Counted from the stretch's first letter, positions 27,093 to 37,501 are shown. The stretch is DNA of 64,000 bases from an uncultured Acetatifactor sp. (GCA_934402375.1 CAKRUB010000012.1:11572-75571), one strand, 5' to 3'. Numbers and translations: made by a program. The notes: a model not told the origin generated them from the letters alone.

Positions 27093-27121
27093 ATTATACC
27101 GTTGTCCTCTTCTCCTGTCAA
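27093..27121 (-). promoter_or_regulatory. Consensus promoter of the NlpC/P60 gene
   Basis: On minus, TTGACA (27116-27121), a 17-bp spacer, TATAAT (27093-27098): full sigma-A consensus. The -35 box overlaps the stop codon of the transporter gene. Confidence 0.88.
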
Positions 27122-28764
27122 GCCTGTTCTTCCGACTCTTTCTCCGCGTCAATGATCGCAAATGCAATATTCGTCGCATGGTCGGCAACTCTCTCCAGCC
27201 CGGACGCAATATCCGAGAAAATCATGCCTGCCTCGGGGGTACATTCGCCCTTCGTCAGACGGCGGACGTGGAACTTCTGCAGCTCCTTCTCCTTTTCGTC
27301 AACCATATCCTCCAGCCGGATGACCTCCTGCATATGGGACTCGTCGCCCTTCGCAAACATATCCACGGAATACCGGATGAGATTATTTACCATGTCAAGC
27401 ATCTCACCCATCTCCTTCTGGGCTTCCTTGCTGAAAGAAATTCCCTCCTCCTTGCGCTGTCTCGCCGCGTCCGCGACATTCTCCGCGTGATCACCGATTC
27501 TCTCGATGTCGTTTACCACATGGAAAAGGGCGCCGATGCTCTTTAAGTCCTCGATCGGCAGGGTTGTCTGGTTGATCTTCACAAGGTAGTCCGTGATCGC
27601 ATGGTTCAGGAAGTTGATATTCTTCTCCACCTCGTAGACCTCTTCGATGTCGTCCTCATCCAGCGTAATCAGCGCGTTCATTGCGCGGTTCAGGTTCTCG
27701 CTTGCGAGGGAAGCCATTCTCTCCAGCTCCTTCACGACCTCGACCACCGCCGTTGCCGGGTTGAATACCACCTTGTCGCCGATATATTTCAGCTGGTAGC
27801 TCTCTCTGTAGCCGACCTTCTTATCCTCGCCGGGCACGCAGAGCTTCGACAGCTTTACGATCAGTCCCGAGAACGGGAAGAGCACAATTACCTGGAATAT
27901 CTTGATCATGGTGTGGGCGTTCGCCACAAATCTTCCCTTGTCCGAGGAGATCGACCAGATAATCTTCATCACCTGATCCTCCGCCACAAACAGTACCAGA
28001 TACAGCAGCACCGTACCGATTACGTTAAACCAGAAATGGATCAGTGCGGCGCGCTTTGCCTCCTTCTTTCCGGCAAGGGATGCCAGCAATGCCGTGCTGC
28101 ACGCCCCGATATTACAACCGAGGATAATGTACAGTGTGATATGGAGGGAAAGCAGATCCTGATTTGCCAGCAGCAGTACAATGCTGACCGTGACAGAGGA
28201 GCTCTGGATCACGGAGGTCAGCACCAGACCCACCAGCGTTGCCATCAGCGGATTTTTCAGTGATCCCAGAAGATTCACCACCGCCTGCACATCCTTCATG
28301 CTCGCCATGGCGCTCGACATCGTGCTCAGTCCCAGAAACAGCACGCCAAAGCCGATGATGATGTCGGCGAACTTCTTGATCTTCTCGCTCTTGACAAACA
28401 TCGCCGTCAGCGCCCCGACAAGAAGAATCACCGGCGCATATGCCGACAGGTTAAACGAGACGAGCTGGGAGGTGATCGTCGTACCGATGTTGGCACCGAA
28501 GATCACGCCCGCCGCCTGATAAAGATTCATAAGTCCGGCATTTACAAAGCTGACCACCATCGCCGTACAGGCGGAGGAGGACTGGATAATACCGGTAAAC
28601 ACAATACCGACCAGCATACCGGTGAACCGGTTTGTGGTAAAGATCTCAAGGATGCGGCGCAGCTTTGCTCCCGCCACCTTCTCGATCGAATCGCTCATAA
28701 CACGCATGCCAAAGAGGAAAAGCCCCAGGCCGCCCGCCATCGACAAAAATATACTAGCATTCAT
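27118..28764 (-). CDS. Na/Pi cotransporter family protein with C-terminal PhoU-like domain
   Basis: A 548-aa membrane protein, probably sodium-phosphate symport. Two inverted Na/Pi repeats carry QSSS motifs (GIIQSSSACTAMVVSF near residue 60 and VLTSVIQSSSVTVSIV near 185), with GANIGTTITSQL between. About nine hydrophobic segments fill residues 1-320. The C-terminal 200 residues are PhoU-like helices (EDLKSIGALFHVVNDIERIG, ASGLERVADHATNIAFAI). It starts 29 bp after ribF and may be the last gene of the long rimP operon. Confidence 0.95.
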   Translation of the reverse strand: MNASIFLSMAGGLGLFLFGMRVMSDSIEKVAGAKLRRILEIFTTNRFTGMLVGIVFTGIIQSSSACTAMVVSFVNAGLMNLYQAAGVIFGANIGTTITSQLVSFNLSAYAPVILLVGALTAMFVKSEKIKKFADIIIGFGVLFLGLSTMSSAMASMKDVQAVVNLLGSLKNPLMATLVGLVLTSVIQSSSVTVSIVLLLANQDLLSLHITLYIILGCNIGACSTALLASLAGKKEAKRAALIHFWFNVIGTVLLYLVLFVAEDQVMKIIWSISSDKGRFVANAHTMIKIFQVIVLFPFSGLIVKLSKLCVPGEDKKVGYRESYQLKYIGDKVVFNPATAVVEVVKELERMASLASENLNRAMNALITLDEDDIEEVYEVEKNINFLNHAITDYLVKINQTTLPIEDLKSIGALFHVVNDIERIGDHAENVADAARQRKEEGISFSKEAQKEMGEMLDMVNNLIRYSVDMFAKGDESHMQEVIRLEDMVDEKEKELQKFHVRRLTKGECTPEAGMIFSDIASGLERVADHATNIAFAIIDAEKESEEQA

Positions 28765-28793
28765 ACGGATACCTCATCTCAATCGTCATGTCT

Positions 28794-29717
28794 CTATGGT
28801 GTGCACCGCCATTCAAGTCCGGCGGCAATGTCCTCCTGCAGTTGATGCTTCAGGGCATCAAGGCTGTCAAAATGTCTCTCCGGTCTGCGGAATTCATGCA
28901 GATATACCTCGATGTCCTCCCCATAAATCTCACCGTCGAAACGATAGAGATAAGATTCCACTCCTATTACCTTCTCATCCGTCACGGTAGGCTTACAGCC
29001 CACGTTGCTGATCGCGCGGTAAGTCCTTCCGTTATGGCGCACACTGGAATAGTAGACGCCGTTCGGCGGCAGCAGCTTGTCCGCTCCGGGAATGATGTTC
29101 ACGGTCGGAAAGCCGAGCGTCCTGCCGATCCTCTTTCCCTCGACCACCTTCCCCGAGACCATGTAGGGCATTCCCATCAGCTTTTCCGCCAGAATGAGGT
29201 CTCCCCCCTCCACCTTGCTCCGAACAAGCGTGGAACTGACCTCCTGTCCGTCCAGACATACCTTGTCTATCGTCCTGACCTGAAAGCCGAGCTCGGGCGC
29301 CATCCGCCGCAGCAGATCAGCGTTGCCCCTGCCTCCCGCGCCGAAGGACAGATCATTTCCGGCGGCGATGAGCCGCGCATTCATCTGTCTCGCAAGCACC
29401 TCCGTCACAAAGGTTTCCGGCGCCATTGCCGCTGTCTGTGCATTCAGTGGAAATTCAATGAGAATATCCACATTCATCCGCTCAAACAACAGACGCTTCT
29501 CCTCCTTCGTCGTCAGCTCCCTGCCGTCAGAAATGCCAAAGAAGACAGCCGGAGCCGGTTCAAAGGTGAACACGCAGGCTGCCATTCCCTTGCGTTTGCA
29601 GGACAAAATCTCCTCCAGAAGTCTTCGATGCCCGATATGCACACCATCAAACTTCCCGATCGCAACAGCAGTTTCCTTTTCAAGAATAAAATCAGTCGTA
29701 TTACTGATAATCTCCAT
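28794..29717 (-). CDS. ribF: Bifunctional riboflavin kinase / FAD synthetase
   Basis: A 307-aa enzyme making FMN and FAD. The N-terminal FAD synthetase has the nucleotidyl-transferase motif GKFDGVHIGHRRLL near residue 20; the C-terminal kinase has GKRIGRTLGFPTVNI near 185 and YYSSVRHNGR. The start at 29717 has GAGG six bases upstream. Lies 8 bp after truB, the usual Firmicute neighbour. Confidence 0.98.
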   Translation of the reverse strand: MEIISNTTDFILEKETAVAIGKFDGVHIGHRRLLEEILSCKRKGMAACVFTFEPAPAVFFGISDGRELTTKEEKRLLFERMNVDILIEFPLNAQTAAMAPETFVTEVLARQMNARLIAAGNDLSFGAGGRGNADLLRRMAPELGFQVRTIDKVCLDGQEVSSTLVRSKVEGGDLILAEKLMGMPYMVSGKVVEGKRIGRTLGFPTVNIIPGADKLLPPNGVYYSSVRHNGRTYRAISNVGCKPTVTDEKVIGVESYLYRFDGEIYGEDIEVYLHEFRRPERHFDSLDALKHQLQEDIAAGLEWRCTP

Positions 29718-29725
29718 AGTCATCC

Positions 29726-30622
29726 TCACAAAAACATTTTAACGGGTCGATACCACCGCTTCTGTTCCTCATAGGCATAGATACCGGCAAATCTGCCATC
29801 CGGGCGGTAAACCTTTACCCACCGCTCCGGTTCAGGCATCACTGTCTCCGCAAATTGTGCCGGAAGAAGTGCATTTCCATTCTCCAGAAGCCTTGCTGCC
29901 TCCTCCGTCACATGCAGCGACGGGCTCTCCTCAAAGACACTGTCCACAGGCTGCACCACCCGTTCCAGTTCTCCGCTGTCCTTCAGCTGCTGGAGTTCTC
30001 CCAGCGTCAGCGCGTCCTCCAGCCGGAACCGTCCGACCTTCGTTCTCTGCAGGCTCTGCATGGCTCCGCCGCAGCCGAGCTTCTGACCAATATCCGCGCA
30101 GAGGGTTCTGATATAAGTGCCCTTGGAACAGACGACACGCAGCTTCACCACCGGCAGCTTCAGTTCCAGAATTTCCAGTTCCAGAATCCTGACACGTCTC
30201 GCCTGTCGCTCCACTTCTTTTCCTGCCCTCGCCAGCTCATACAGCTTCTTTCCGTCTACCTTCAAAGCCGAGTACATGGGCGGAATCTGGTCGTAATCTC
30301 CCAGAAACGACAGGCAGGCATGTCTTACCTCTTCCTCCGCAGCCGTTACTGCGCTCTCCCTGAGCACGCTTCCCGTCGTGTCCTGCGTATCCGTCTCCAC
30401 ACCAAGCAAAAGCTCCGCAATGTACTCCTTGTCTCTGTCTGTGAGCATATCGCAGAGCTTGGTTCCGCTGCCGAGACAGACCGGAAGCACACCTGTCGCC
30501 GCCGGGTCGAGGGTGCCTGTATGTCCGATCTTCCTCTGTCCGCAGATACCTCGCAGCTTCGCAACGACATCGTGGGAGGTAAAACCAGTCTCTTTATTCA
30601 CAATGATAATTCCGTTGATCAT
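29726..30622 (-). CDS. truB: tRNA pseudouridine(55) synthase
   Basis: A 298-aa enzyme modifying U55 in the T loop of tRNAs. GFTSHDVVAKLRG, HTGTLDPAATGVLPVCLG (catalytic Asp) and YSALKVDGKKLYELAR are all present; a PUA-like C-terminus ends the protein. Its start overlaps the end of nrnA by 4 bp. Confidence 0.98.
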   Translation of the reverse strand: MINGIIIVNKETGFTSHDVVAKLRGICGQRKIGHTGTLDPAATGVLPVCLGSGTKLCDMLTDRDKEYIAELLLGVETDTQDTTGSVLRESAVTAAEEEVRHACLSFLGDYDQIPPMYSALKVDGKKLYELARAGKEVERQARRVRILELEILELKLPVVKLRVVCSKGTYIRTLCADIGQKLGCGGAMQSLQRTKVGRFRLEDALTLGELQQLKDSGELERVVQPVDSVFEESPSLHVTEEAARLLENGNALLPAQFAETVMPEPERWVKVYRPDGRFAGIYAYEEQKRWYRPVKMFL

Positions 30623-31575
30623 AAGGCTCCAATCTGTTCCGCAATATGTAGGGAGAGGTTGTTCACGCAGTCGTGGAACGTTCCGCGCATCGTACAGCCC
30701 GCTGCCCTCGCATGTCCGCCTCCGCCAAAGTAGGATGCCACCTTTGCGACATCCACCGTCTCACCGGAGCGCATACTCACCTTATATTCCAGCATATCCG
30801 TCTCGTACATAAAAATTGCGCACTCAATGCCATCGATGTTCCTCAGTTGGTTCACGATTCCATCCAGATCCTTGGAATTCACCTCATAGAAATCCATGGT
30901 CTTACGGTCAACAACGCTGACTATGCACCGGTTGTCCATAAAGCGGACGCTCTCCATCAGCGCCCGGCCCATAATCTGGGTCTGAAGATAGGTCTTCTGG
31001 TAAAAGGTCTCCATGATCAGTCTGGGGAAATCAAAGCCATAGGAAATCAGCTTTGCGCCCTTCTTCAACGTCTCTGGTGACGTGTTGGAATACTGGAACA
31101 CGCCCGTATCATGGATAATGCCGATATAAATTGCCTCAGCAAGCTCTCTGTCCAGCTTCTCCTCGTCAATCAGATCATAGATCAACTCACAGACAGACCC
31201 CACCTCGGGTCTGATATAGTTGACATCGCCATCCCCCGTATTCGTGATATGGTGGTCAATATTGATTGTCTTTGCTGCGGCAGAGAAATATTTCTGTGCC
31301 TCTCCGAGCCGCTCGTAACCGCAGTCAAGCGCCAGAAAAACATCGAAGGGCGCCTCCTCCGGGAAGTTACAGTCAATCTCCTCAAAGCCCTTCAGTTCCT
31401 TAAAGATTTCTGCGGGCTTCTCAAGGAAAACCTTGATTTCTGCCTCCGGCAGACATTTCATAAGATACATGCGCATGCTGAGAACCGCGCCGACACAATC
31501 CCCGTCCGGGCGGATGTGTCCGCTGATACCGATTCTCTTCGCGCCTTCACATTCTTTTATCAAATCTAATTTCAT
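30619..31575 (-). CDS. nrnA: DHH/DHHA1 phosphoesterase (NrnA-like oligoribonuclease / pAp phosphatase)
   Basis: A 318-aa enzyme degrading nanoRNA and pAp. Motifs: GHIRPDGDCVGAVLSM near residue 16, LDCGYERLG near 80, INIDHHITNTGDG near 103 (DHH), and the DHHA1 end with FGGGGHARAAG. The start at 31575 suits the family; a frame to 31602 overlaps rbfA. Sits between rbfA and truB as in many Firmicutes. Confidence 0.94.
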   Translation of the reverse strand: MKLDLIKECEGAKRIGISGHIRPDGDCVGAVLSMRMYLMKCLPEAEIKVFLEKPAEIFKELKGFEEIDCNFPEEAPFDVFLALDCGYERLGEAQKYFSAAAKTINIDHHITNTGDGDVNYIRPEVGSVCELIYDLIDEEKLDRELAEAIYIGIIHDTGVFQYSNTSPETLKKGAKLISYGFDFPRLIMETFYQKTYLQTQIMGRALMESVRFMDNRCIVSVVDRKTMDFYEVNSKDLDGIVNQLRNIDGIECAIFMYETDMLEYKVSMRSGETVDVAKVASYFGGGGHARAAGCTMRGTFHDCVNNLSLHIAEQIGAL

Positions 31576-31582
31576 TTCGTCT

Positions 31583-31954
31583 TCAGCCTCTGTTTTCCTC
31601 ATCCGAAGCGATAACCTCGTCGATCTTTCGGGACATGTTCACACCGTATTCGATGGACTGATCCATGACAAAGGTAATTTCCGGCGTGTTCCTCAGATTT
31701 ATAATCTTCGCAAGCTGCCGCTTGATAAAGCCTTCGGCGCTCTTAAGTCCCTGCAGTGTGTTGTCTCTCGCCTCCTCGTCTCCAAGGACACTGATCCATG
31801 CCTTGCAGCTCTTTAAGTCGGGCGCAACCTCCACTGCGACAACGCTTGTCCACGGACTGATCCGGGGATCCTTGATCTCCCCCCGGATAATCTCCGCGAG
31901 CACACGCTGCACCTCCCCGTTAATCCGGGTATTTTTAATACTGTTCTTTCTCAT
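31583..31954 (-). CDS. rbfA: 30S ribosome-binding factor A
   Basis: A 123-aa KH-fold maturation factor for the 16S 5' end. INGEVQRVLAEIIRGEIKDP and SKIDEV-type ends match the family, with AEGFIKRQLAKIINLRNTPEI conserved. Ribosome site AAAGG seven bases upstream. A 146-bp repeat-rich gap separates it from infB. Confidence 0.97.
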   Translation of the reverse strand: MRKNSIKNTRINGEVQRVLAEIIRGEIKDPRISPWTSVVAVEVAPDLKSCKAWISVLGDEEARDNTLQGLKSAEGFIKRQLAKIINLRNTPEITFVMDQSIEYGVNMSRKIDEVIASDEENRG

Positions 31955-31986
31955 ACAACAACCTTTCTATTAGAGCCAGTGGAGCA

Positions 31987-32105
31987 GAATGCGCAGCATC
32001 CTTGTCAATAGGATCCGGTAATGTTAAGAATGCGCAGCATTCTTGACGATAGGGTTTAGATATTCTTAGGCAGTGTACTCCGCTGCCTTAGAATATCTCC
32101 CTATC
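31987..32105. repeat. Direct repeats plus long imperfect palindrome between infB and rbfA
   Basis: Two direct copies of a unit starting GAATGCGCAGCAT lie 41 bp apart (31987 and 32028). The second runs into a 58-bp palindrome (32048-32105): GATAGGG, then AGATATTCTTAGGCAG, a 9-nt loop, and the complementary arms with one mismatch. The palindrome covers the infB stop codon (32101-32103). No gene fits here. Confidence 0.85.
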
Positions 32106-35100
32106 GTGGTACCTCCACCATAATATACGCCTCTACCGTATCCAGCTCCTGAATCTGGTCAAAGCCTTCAAATACAAGACCGCACTCGTAGCCTTCCTTG
32201 ACTTCCTTTACATCATCCTTGAAGCGCTTGAGGGAAGCCAGCGCACCCTCGTAGATCTGCTCGCCGTCACGGGTGATACGAACCTTGCAGCCTCTCTGGA
32301 ACACACCGTCCTTGACATACGAACCGGCAATGTTACCGATCTGGGATGCCTTAAATACCTGACGGATCTCTGCATGACCGATCACCTTCTCCTCGAAGAC
32401 AGGATCAAGCATACCCTTCATGGCTGCCTCAATGTCCTCGATCGCCTGATAGATGACCTTGTACAGTCTGACATCAACGCCCTCGCGCTCTGCCGTTGCC
32501 TTAGCCGTCGCATCCGGACGCACGTTAAAGCCGATAATGATCGCGTTGGACGCACTCGCAAGGGTGACATCGGACTCGTTGATTGCGCCGACACCGCCGT
32601 GAATACACTTTACGACAACCTCCTCGTTGGAGAGCTTCATCAGCGACTGCTTCACCGCCTCGACGCTTCCCTGTACATCCGCCTTGACAATCAGGTTCAG
32701 CTCCTTCAGATTACCCTCCTGAATCTGTGAAAACAGATCGTCCAGAGACATCTTGGACTTCGTCTCCTCCAGCTTTCTCTCCTTGTTCTGTGCAAGGTAG
32801 GTGTCCGCATAGGACTTCGCCGTCTTATCGTTTTCATGGGCAAGGAATACTTCTCCCGCGCTGGGCACATCTGACAGACCGAGAATCTCAACAGGCGTGG
32901 AGGGATCTGCCTCCTTCACCCTTCTTCCCTTGTCGTCAATCATGGCTCTTACCTTGCCGTGGCATGCGCCTGCGGAAATAAAGTCTCCGACATGCAACGT
33001 ACCTTTCTGAACCAGAACGGTCGCAACGGGTCCGCGTCCCTTATCCAGCTCCGCCTCGATGACAAGTCCTCTCGCACGGCGCTTCGGGTTTGCCTTGAGT
33101 TCAAGAATATCTGCGGTCAGCAGGATCGTCTCCAGAAGGTCTTCGATGCCTTCGCCGGACTTTGCAGACACAGGTACAAACTCCGTGCTTCCGCCCCAGT
33201 CTGTGGCGATCAGTTCATACTCCGTCAACTCCTGCTTTACACGCTCGATGTTTGCCGACGGCTTATCGATCTTGTTCACAGCGACAATGATTTCAATGCC
33301 CGCTGCCTTTGCATGGTTGATTGCCTCGACCGTCTGCGGCATCACGCCGTCATCCGCAGCGACAACAAGGATCGCAATATCTGTCGAGTTTGCACCACGC
33401 ATACGCATTGCTGTGAATGCCTCGTGTCCGGGCGTATCTAAGAAGGTAATCCTTCTGCCCTTTACGTTTACAGTATACGCACCTATGTGCTGTGTGATAC
33501 CTCCCGCCTCGCGGTCGGTCACATTTGTCTTTCTGATGGCATCCAGCAAGGACGTCTTACCATGGTCAACATGACCCATGACACAGATAACAGGCGGTCT
33601 CTCCACCAGATCCTTCTCGTCCTCCTCGTCCTCCTTCAGGAGCTCCTCGATCACATCGACCTTGACTTCCTTCTCGCAGAGGATGTCATATTCCATCGCA
33701 ATGTTTTCTGCGTCCTCATAGGAGATTTCCTGGTTCACAGTAACGATTTTTCCCTCAAGGAACAGCTTCTTCACAATCGCTGACGGCTGAATCTTCATCT
33801 TGTCAGCCAGATCCTTGATAGTGATGGTCTCGGGCAGAGTGATTACCTTGATAACCTCCTCCACCGTCTCTTCCTTCTTCTTTTCGGGCTTGATAAAGCG
33901 TCCGGGCTTATTCTTCAGCGCCTCGTCTTCCTCATAGATATGCTCCCTCTTGGAACGCTTATCCTTCTCGATGCTGCTGCTTGCGCGCCTCTTATCATCC
34001 TCGCGCCTCTTTTCCATATCCTTTGCCGGAGCCTCTCCAGCGAAGCTCTTATTCTGATTCCTGTCTCTGAATCCGGCTCCCTGTCCGCCATTGCCTCTGT
34101 TATCGCGCGGTGCACCGTTAAAGCCACGGTTACCGCCCTGACCAGCGCCCGGACCGCGACGATCCCCCTGACCGTTCTCACCGCCAGGTCTGCCAGATCT
34201 CTGGAAACCGTTGCCTCCTCTGTCACCTCTGAAGCCGCCATTGCCGTTGCCTCCTCTGTTCTGGAACTGTCCGCGATCCGGTCTGTCGCCCTGCGGTCTG
34301 CCCTGATAGCCGCCCTGACCTCTGTTGTCACGGTTGCCCTGATAACGGTTCTCAGAACCGCGGTTATCGGAGCCACGATTGTCAGAATTGCGGTTATCCT
34401 GATAACGATTCTCTCTCGCTGGTCTGTCATACTGCGGGCGCTCTGTTCTCTCCGGTCTGTTTTCTTTCGGCTGTACCTGCACGATCTCAGTCTGTACTGC
34501 GGGCTTCTGCGGTGCAACAGGCTTCGTCTCCTGCGCCTTTACCTCCTGCTTGGGCTTCGGCTGGGGTCTGGACGGAACCATCTGCACGCTCGGTGTCGGA
34601 GACGGCGGTGTCAGCGGCTTGATCGGCGTGTGCACGGGTGCTGCTGCCGGACGGTTTCTTCTGTCGTTATAGCCACCCTGCTGTCTGTTCTGACCATTCT
34701 GCGGTCTCTGCTGCCCGCCCTGCTGTCTGTTCTGATTTCCCTGCGGTCTCTGCTGTCCGCCCTGTCCCTGTGCGGGACGCTGTGACGACATCTTTGAATT
34801 CTGGGAATTATTGACGAAAATGATCGTCTTTTTCTTTTTCGGGGTCTCAGGAGCAGCATTCTTCTCTTCCGACTCCGGCTTTGCGGCAGGCTTCGCCGCC
34901 TCTGCCTTGGCAGGTTCCTTCTCAGCCTTGACTTCCTTCTCCACCTTGACTTCCTTCTCCACCTTGACTTCCTTTTCCGCCTTTACCTCTTTCTCGGTCT
35001 TGGTCTCTTTCACGGCTTTCTCCCTGATTTCCTCAGTCTTCGCCTGTACCTTGCCGAATGCCTTTCTAACGGTGTCCGCAATCTCCTCCTCGACGGAGCT

Positions 35101-35205
35101 GCTTGCGGACTTTACCTCGATGCCCTTCTGCTGTAAAAACGTCTGTATGTCTTTGCTCTGTTTATCCAGTTCTTTAGCGAGTTCATGTATCCTAATCTTC
35201 GCCAT
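32101..35205 (-). CDS. infB: Translation initiation factor IF-2
   Basis: A 1034-aa GTPase that delivers fMet-tRNA to the 30S subunit. The N-terminal fold ([20 protein letters not shown]) is followed by a Lys/Glu repeat ([19 protein letters not shown]) and a long Arg/Gly/Asn/Gln-rich unstructured region to about residue 440. The G domain has [23 protein letters not shown] and AVNKIDKPS; domains II-IV complete the protein. The start has GGAGG five bases upstream. The last 14 bp of ylxQ overlap its start. Confidence 0.99.
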   Translation of the reverse strand: MAKIRIHELAKELDKQSKDIQTFLQQKGIEVKSASSSVEEEIADTVRKAFGKVQAKTEEIREKAVKETKTEKEVKAEKEVKVEKEVKVEKEVKAEKEPAKAEAAKPAAKPESEEKNAAPETPKKKKTIIFVNNSQNSKMSSQRPAQGQGGQQRPQGNQNRQQGGQQRPQNGQNRQQGGYNDRRNRPAAAPVHTPIKPLTPPSPTPSVQMVPSRPQPKPKQEVKAQETKPVAPQKPAVQTEIVQVQPKENRPERTERPQYDRPARENRYQDNRNSDNRGSDNRGSENRYQGNRDNRGQGGYQGRPQGDRPDRGQFQNRGGNGNGGFRGDRGGNGFQRSGRPGGENGQGDRRGPGAGQGGNRGFNGAPRDNRGNGGQGAGFRDRNQNKSFAGEAPAKDMEKRREDDKRRASSSIEKDKRSKREHIYEEDEALKNKPGRFIKPEKKKEETVEEVIKVITLPETITIKDLADKMKIQPSAIVKKLFLEGKIVTVNQEISYEDAENIAMEYDILCEKEVKVDVIEELLKEDEEDEKDLVERPPVICVMGHVDHGKTSLLDAIRKTNVTDREAGGITQHIGAYTVNVKGRRITFLDTPGHEAFTAMRMRGANSTDIAILVVAADDGVMPQTVEAINHAKAAGIEIIVAVNKIDKPSANIERVKQELTEYELIATDWGGSTEFVPVSAKSGEGIEDLLETILLTADILELKANPKRRARGLVIEAELDKGRGPVATVLVQKGTLHVGDFISAGACHGKVRAMIDDKGRRVKEADPSTPVEILGLSDVPSAGEVFLAHENDKTAKSYADTYLAQNKERKLEETKSKMSLDDLFSQIQEGNLKELNLIVKADVQGSVEAVKQSLMKLSNEEVVVKCIHGGVGAINESDVTLASASNAIIIGFNVRPDATAKATAEREGVDVRLYKVIYQAIEDIEAAMKGMLDPVFEEKVIGHAEIRQVFKASQIGNIAGSYVKDGVFQRGCKVRITRDGEQIYEGALASLKRFKDDVKEVKEGYECGLVFEGFDQIQELDTVEAYIMVEVPR

Positions 35206-35545
35206 GCTTTCCTCCACTTCTGCTTATTTCAGCTGATTCCTCTTCTTCCAGTTGTTTGACAATGCTCTTTGCTAACCCTGCTTCGCATACGCCAAGCGAT
35301 GACCGCAAGTCCTTTCCGATCGCCCTTCCGAGGCTTTCCTTCGTTCCATAGCTGTACACCGGAACTCCATAGAACGAGCACTTATCGGTAAATAACTTTC
35401 TGGTATTCTCAGACGCATCCTCCGCAATGATTATCAGCATGGCGGAGCCTTTCTTGATCGCCTCCAGGGTCTGTAATTCACCACTGACCAGATTGTGCCC
35501 TCTCATAGCAATTCCCAAGAGCGAAAAAATCTTATTCTGTCTCAA
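35192..35545 (-). CDS. ylxQ: L7Ae-family K-turn RNA-binding protein, YlxQ
   Basis: A 117-aa protein with the L7Ae fold ([18 protein letters not shown], then [16 protein letters not shown]). YlxQ proteins bind kink-turns and sit between nusA and infB in Firmicutes. There is no suitable ATG; TTG codons at 35545 and 35554 are available. I prefer 35545 because AAGGAG is ten bases upstream, whereas 35554 leaves almost no spacing. Overlaps both neighbours by 14 bp. Confidence 0.93.
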   Translation of the reverse strand: MRQNKIFSLLGIAMRGHNLVSGELQTLEAIKKGSAMLIIIAEDASENTRKLFTDKCSFYGVPVYSYGTKESLGRAIGKDLRSSLGVCEAGLAKSIVKQLEEEESAEISRSGGKHGED

Positions 35546-35804
35546 GATTGTCAAACTCCTTCTCTAAAGTGTCATACACTTCATTTGGAATACTCATTTT
35601 GAAAGAGCGCTCCAGACCTTTGTTCTTTCTGGCCAGCCGCAGACACTCCCTGTTCCTGCATATATATGCGCCTCTTCCGTTCTTTTTGCCTGTTACGTCC
35701 AGACAAATCTCATTTTCGGCTGTTTTCAGGACTCTCATCATGTCCTTCTTCCCTTTCATCTCACCGCAGCCAACACACTGCCTCAAGGGTATCTTCTTTG
35801 CCAT
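35532..35804 (-). CDS. ylxR: YlxR family RNA-binding protein (DUF448)
   Basis: A 90-aa basic protein with the family signature RQCVGCGEMKGKKDMMRVL and GRGAYICRNRECL. Members sit after nusA and have been linked to RNA binding or RnpM-like control of RNase P. Eight bp after nusA and overlapping ylxQ, so translation is coupled. Confidence 0.95.
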   Translation of the reverse strand: MAKKIPLRQCVGCGEMKGKKDMMRVLKTAENEICLDVTGKKNGRGAYICRNRECLRLARKNKGLERSFKMSIPNEVYDTLEKEFDNLETE

Positions 35805-35812
35805 AAATCACT

Positions 35813-36973
35813 TTACTCCTCAACGGGCGCTTCCTGTCCGCCCTCTTCATATTCATCTTCATCGTACTCGCCTTCTTCCGCTTCATATCCCTCGTCATCG
35901 AGATAGTCCTCATAACGGAAGCCGGGGGCATCCTTCGCCTGTGTCTCAGACTTGATGTCGATCTTATAGCCCGTCAGTCTCGCAGCAAGTCTCGCGTTCT
36001 GACCTTCCTTACCGATTGCCAGAGACAGCTGGTAATCCGGCACAACGACCTTCGCCGTCTTTTCATCGGGATCGGCAAATACCGCAACGATCTTTGCAGG
36101 GGAGAGTGCATTCTGGATCAGAAGACCGGGGTTCTCATCCCAATTCACGATGTCAATCTTCTCTCCGCGAAGCTCCTCGACAATCGCATTGACTCTCGCT
36201 CCGTTCATTCCGACACACGCGCCGACCGCATCCACATTCGGGTTGTTGCTCCATACGGCAATCTTTGTACGGCTGCCCGCCTCACGGGCAATGCTCTTGA
36301 TTTCTACCGTTCCATCCTTGATCTCGGTAACTTCGGACTCAAACAGTCTCTTTACCAGCTCCGGATGGGTGCGGCTGACATTGATGCGGGGTCCCTTGGG
36401 TGTGTTCTTCACTTCAAGAACATACACCTTGATACGCTCTGTCGGACGGAACACCTCACCCTTAACCATCTCGCTCTCATTCAGCATAGCATCCGCCTTG
36501 CCGAGGTTGATGCTGATGTTCTTTCCCACATAGCGCTGTACAACACCTGTGACAACGTCCTTTTCCTTTTCATAATACTGGTTGTAGATAACGCTTCTCT
36601 CTTCCTCACGGATCTTCTGAAGGATTACGTTCTTTGCGTTCTGGGTAGCGATACGTCCGAATTCCTTTGACTTGATCTCCACATGGAGCATGTCGCCGAC
36701 CTTCGCCTTGGAGGAAATCTCCTTTGCGTCCTCAAGGCTGATCTGGAGGCAATCATCCTCCACATCATCCGCCGTAGGCACTACCTCCTTCTCGGCATAT
36801 ACCAGAAAGTCGCAGGTGTCACGGTCGATCTCCACATGCACATTATCCGCCTTGCCAAAATGATTCTTGCACGCAGTGAGTAGTGAATTCTCGATCGCCT
36901 CGAACAGCGTCTCCTTGCTGATCTCCTTCTCCTTCTCCAGAATATCGAGCGCCTCCATCAATTCCTTGTTCAT
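35813..36973 (-). CDS. nusA: Transcription termination/antitermination factor NusA
   Basis: A 386-aa RNA polymerase-binding factor. N-terminal domain (ELMEALDILEKEKEISKETL), S1 (VVQRYVGKNISINLGKADAML), KH1 (ACVGMNGARVNAIVEELRGE) and KH2 (LSLAIGKEGQNARLAARLTG) are in order. It lacks the C-terminal acidic repeats of E. coli NusA but ends in a short Glu/Asp/Tyr tail. 63 bp after rimP. Confidence 0.98.
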   Translation of the reverse strand: MNKELMEALDILEKEKEISKETLFEAIENSLLTACKNHFGKADNVHVEIDRDTCDFLVYAEKEVVPTADDVEDDCLQISLEDAKEISSKAKVGDMLHVEIKSKEFGRIATQNAKNVILQKIREEERSVIYNQYYEKEKDVVTGVVQRYVGKNISINLGKADAMLNESEMVKGEVFRPTERIKVYVLEVKNTPKGPRINVSRTHPELVKRLFESEVTEIKDGTVEIKSIAREAGSRTKIAVWSNNPNVDAVGACVGMNGARVNAIVEELRGEKIDIVNWDENPGLLIQNALSPAKIVAVFADPDEKTAKVVVPDYQLSLAIGKEGQNARLAARLTGYKIDIKSETQAKDAPGFRYEDYLDDEGYEAEEGEYDEDEYEEGGQEAPVEE

Positions 36974-37036
36974 TTCTTTTCCTTTTCCTCCATTCCGACC
37001 CATAGGGATCTGTTTATTTTCAATCGTTTTTCTTCT

Positions 37037-37501
37037 TTAAAAGTCCAGCGCAAGCCGAACCAGTGCTATGTCTGCACGTTGAAAGCTTCTGAGCACATCT
37101 CCCTCCAGAATCGTCAGCGTGTCCTGATCAAAGCTGTCAAGGATACCCGAAAATTCCTTGCATTTCTCAATCGGCTTAAACAGCTTGAGCTCGACCTGCT
37201 CTCCGATACTAGCCTGAAGATGCTTATCCTTTTTCAGGGTTCTTCCCAGTCCCGGGCTGCTGACCTCCAGAATGTACGCATCCGGAATGAAATCCTCACG
37301 ATCCAGCGCATCCGATAAGGCTCTGCTGACATTCTCGCAATCCGAAATATTCACTCCGTCCGGCTTATCAATATAAGCCCTGAGATAATAGTCGCTGCCT
37401 TCCTTCACATATTCCACATCATAAATCGAGACACCGTTTGCCTCGGCGATGGGTGTGAGCAGCTTTTCCGTCCTTGTCTCGTAATCTTCCTTTCGGGACA
37501 T
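37037..37501 (-). CDS. rimP: Ribosome maturation factor RimP
   Basis: A 154-aa 30S assembly factor. GVSIYDVEYVKEG, LRAYIDKPDGVNISDCE and LEVSSPGLGRTLKK are family motifs. The ATG at 37501 has GGAGG seven bases upstream; the open frame to 37555 passes through a palindrome and is not used. First gene of the translation operon. Confidence 0.97.
   Translation of the reverse strand: MSRKEDYETRTEKLLTPIAEANGVSIYDVEYVKEGSDYYLRAYIDKPDGVNISDCENVSRALSDALDREDFIPDAYILEVSSPGLGRTLKKDKHLQASIGEQVELKLFKPIEKCKEFSGILDSFDQDTLTILEGDVLRSFQRADIALVRLALDF

Noticed and set aside
33940..34785. 281-codon plus-strand frame opposite the IF-2 linker
   Set aside because: Arises from the repetitive Arg/Gly/Asn codons of infB.
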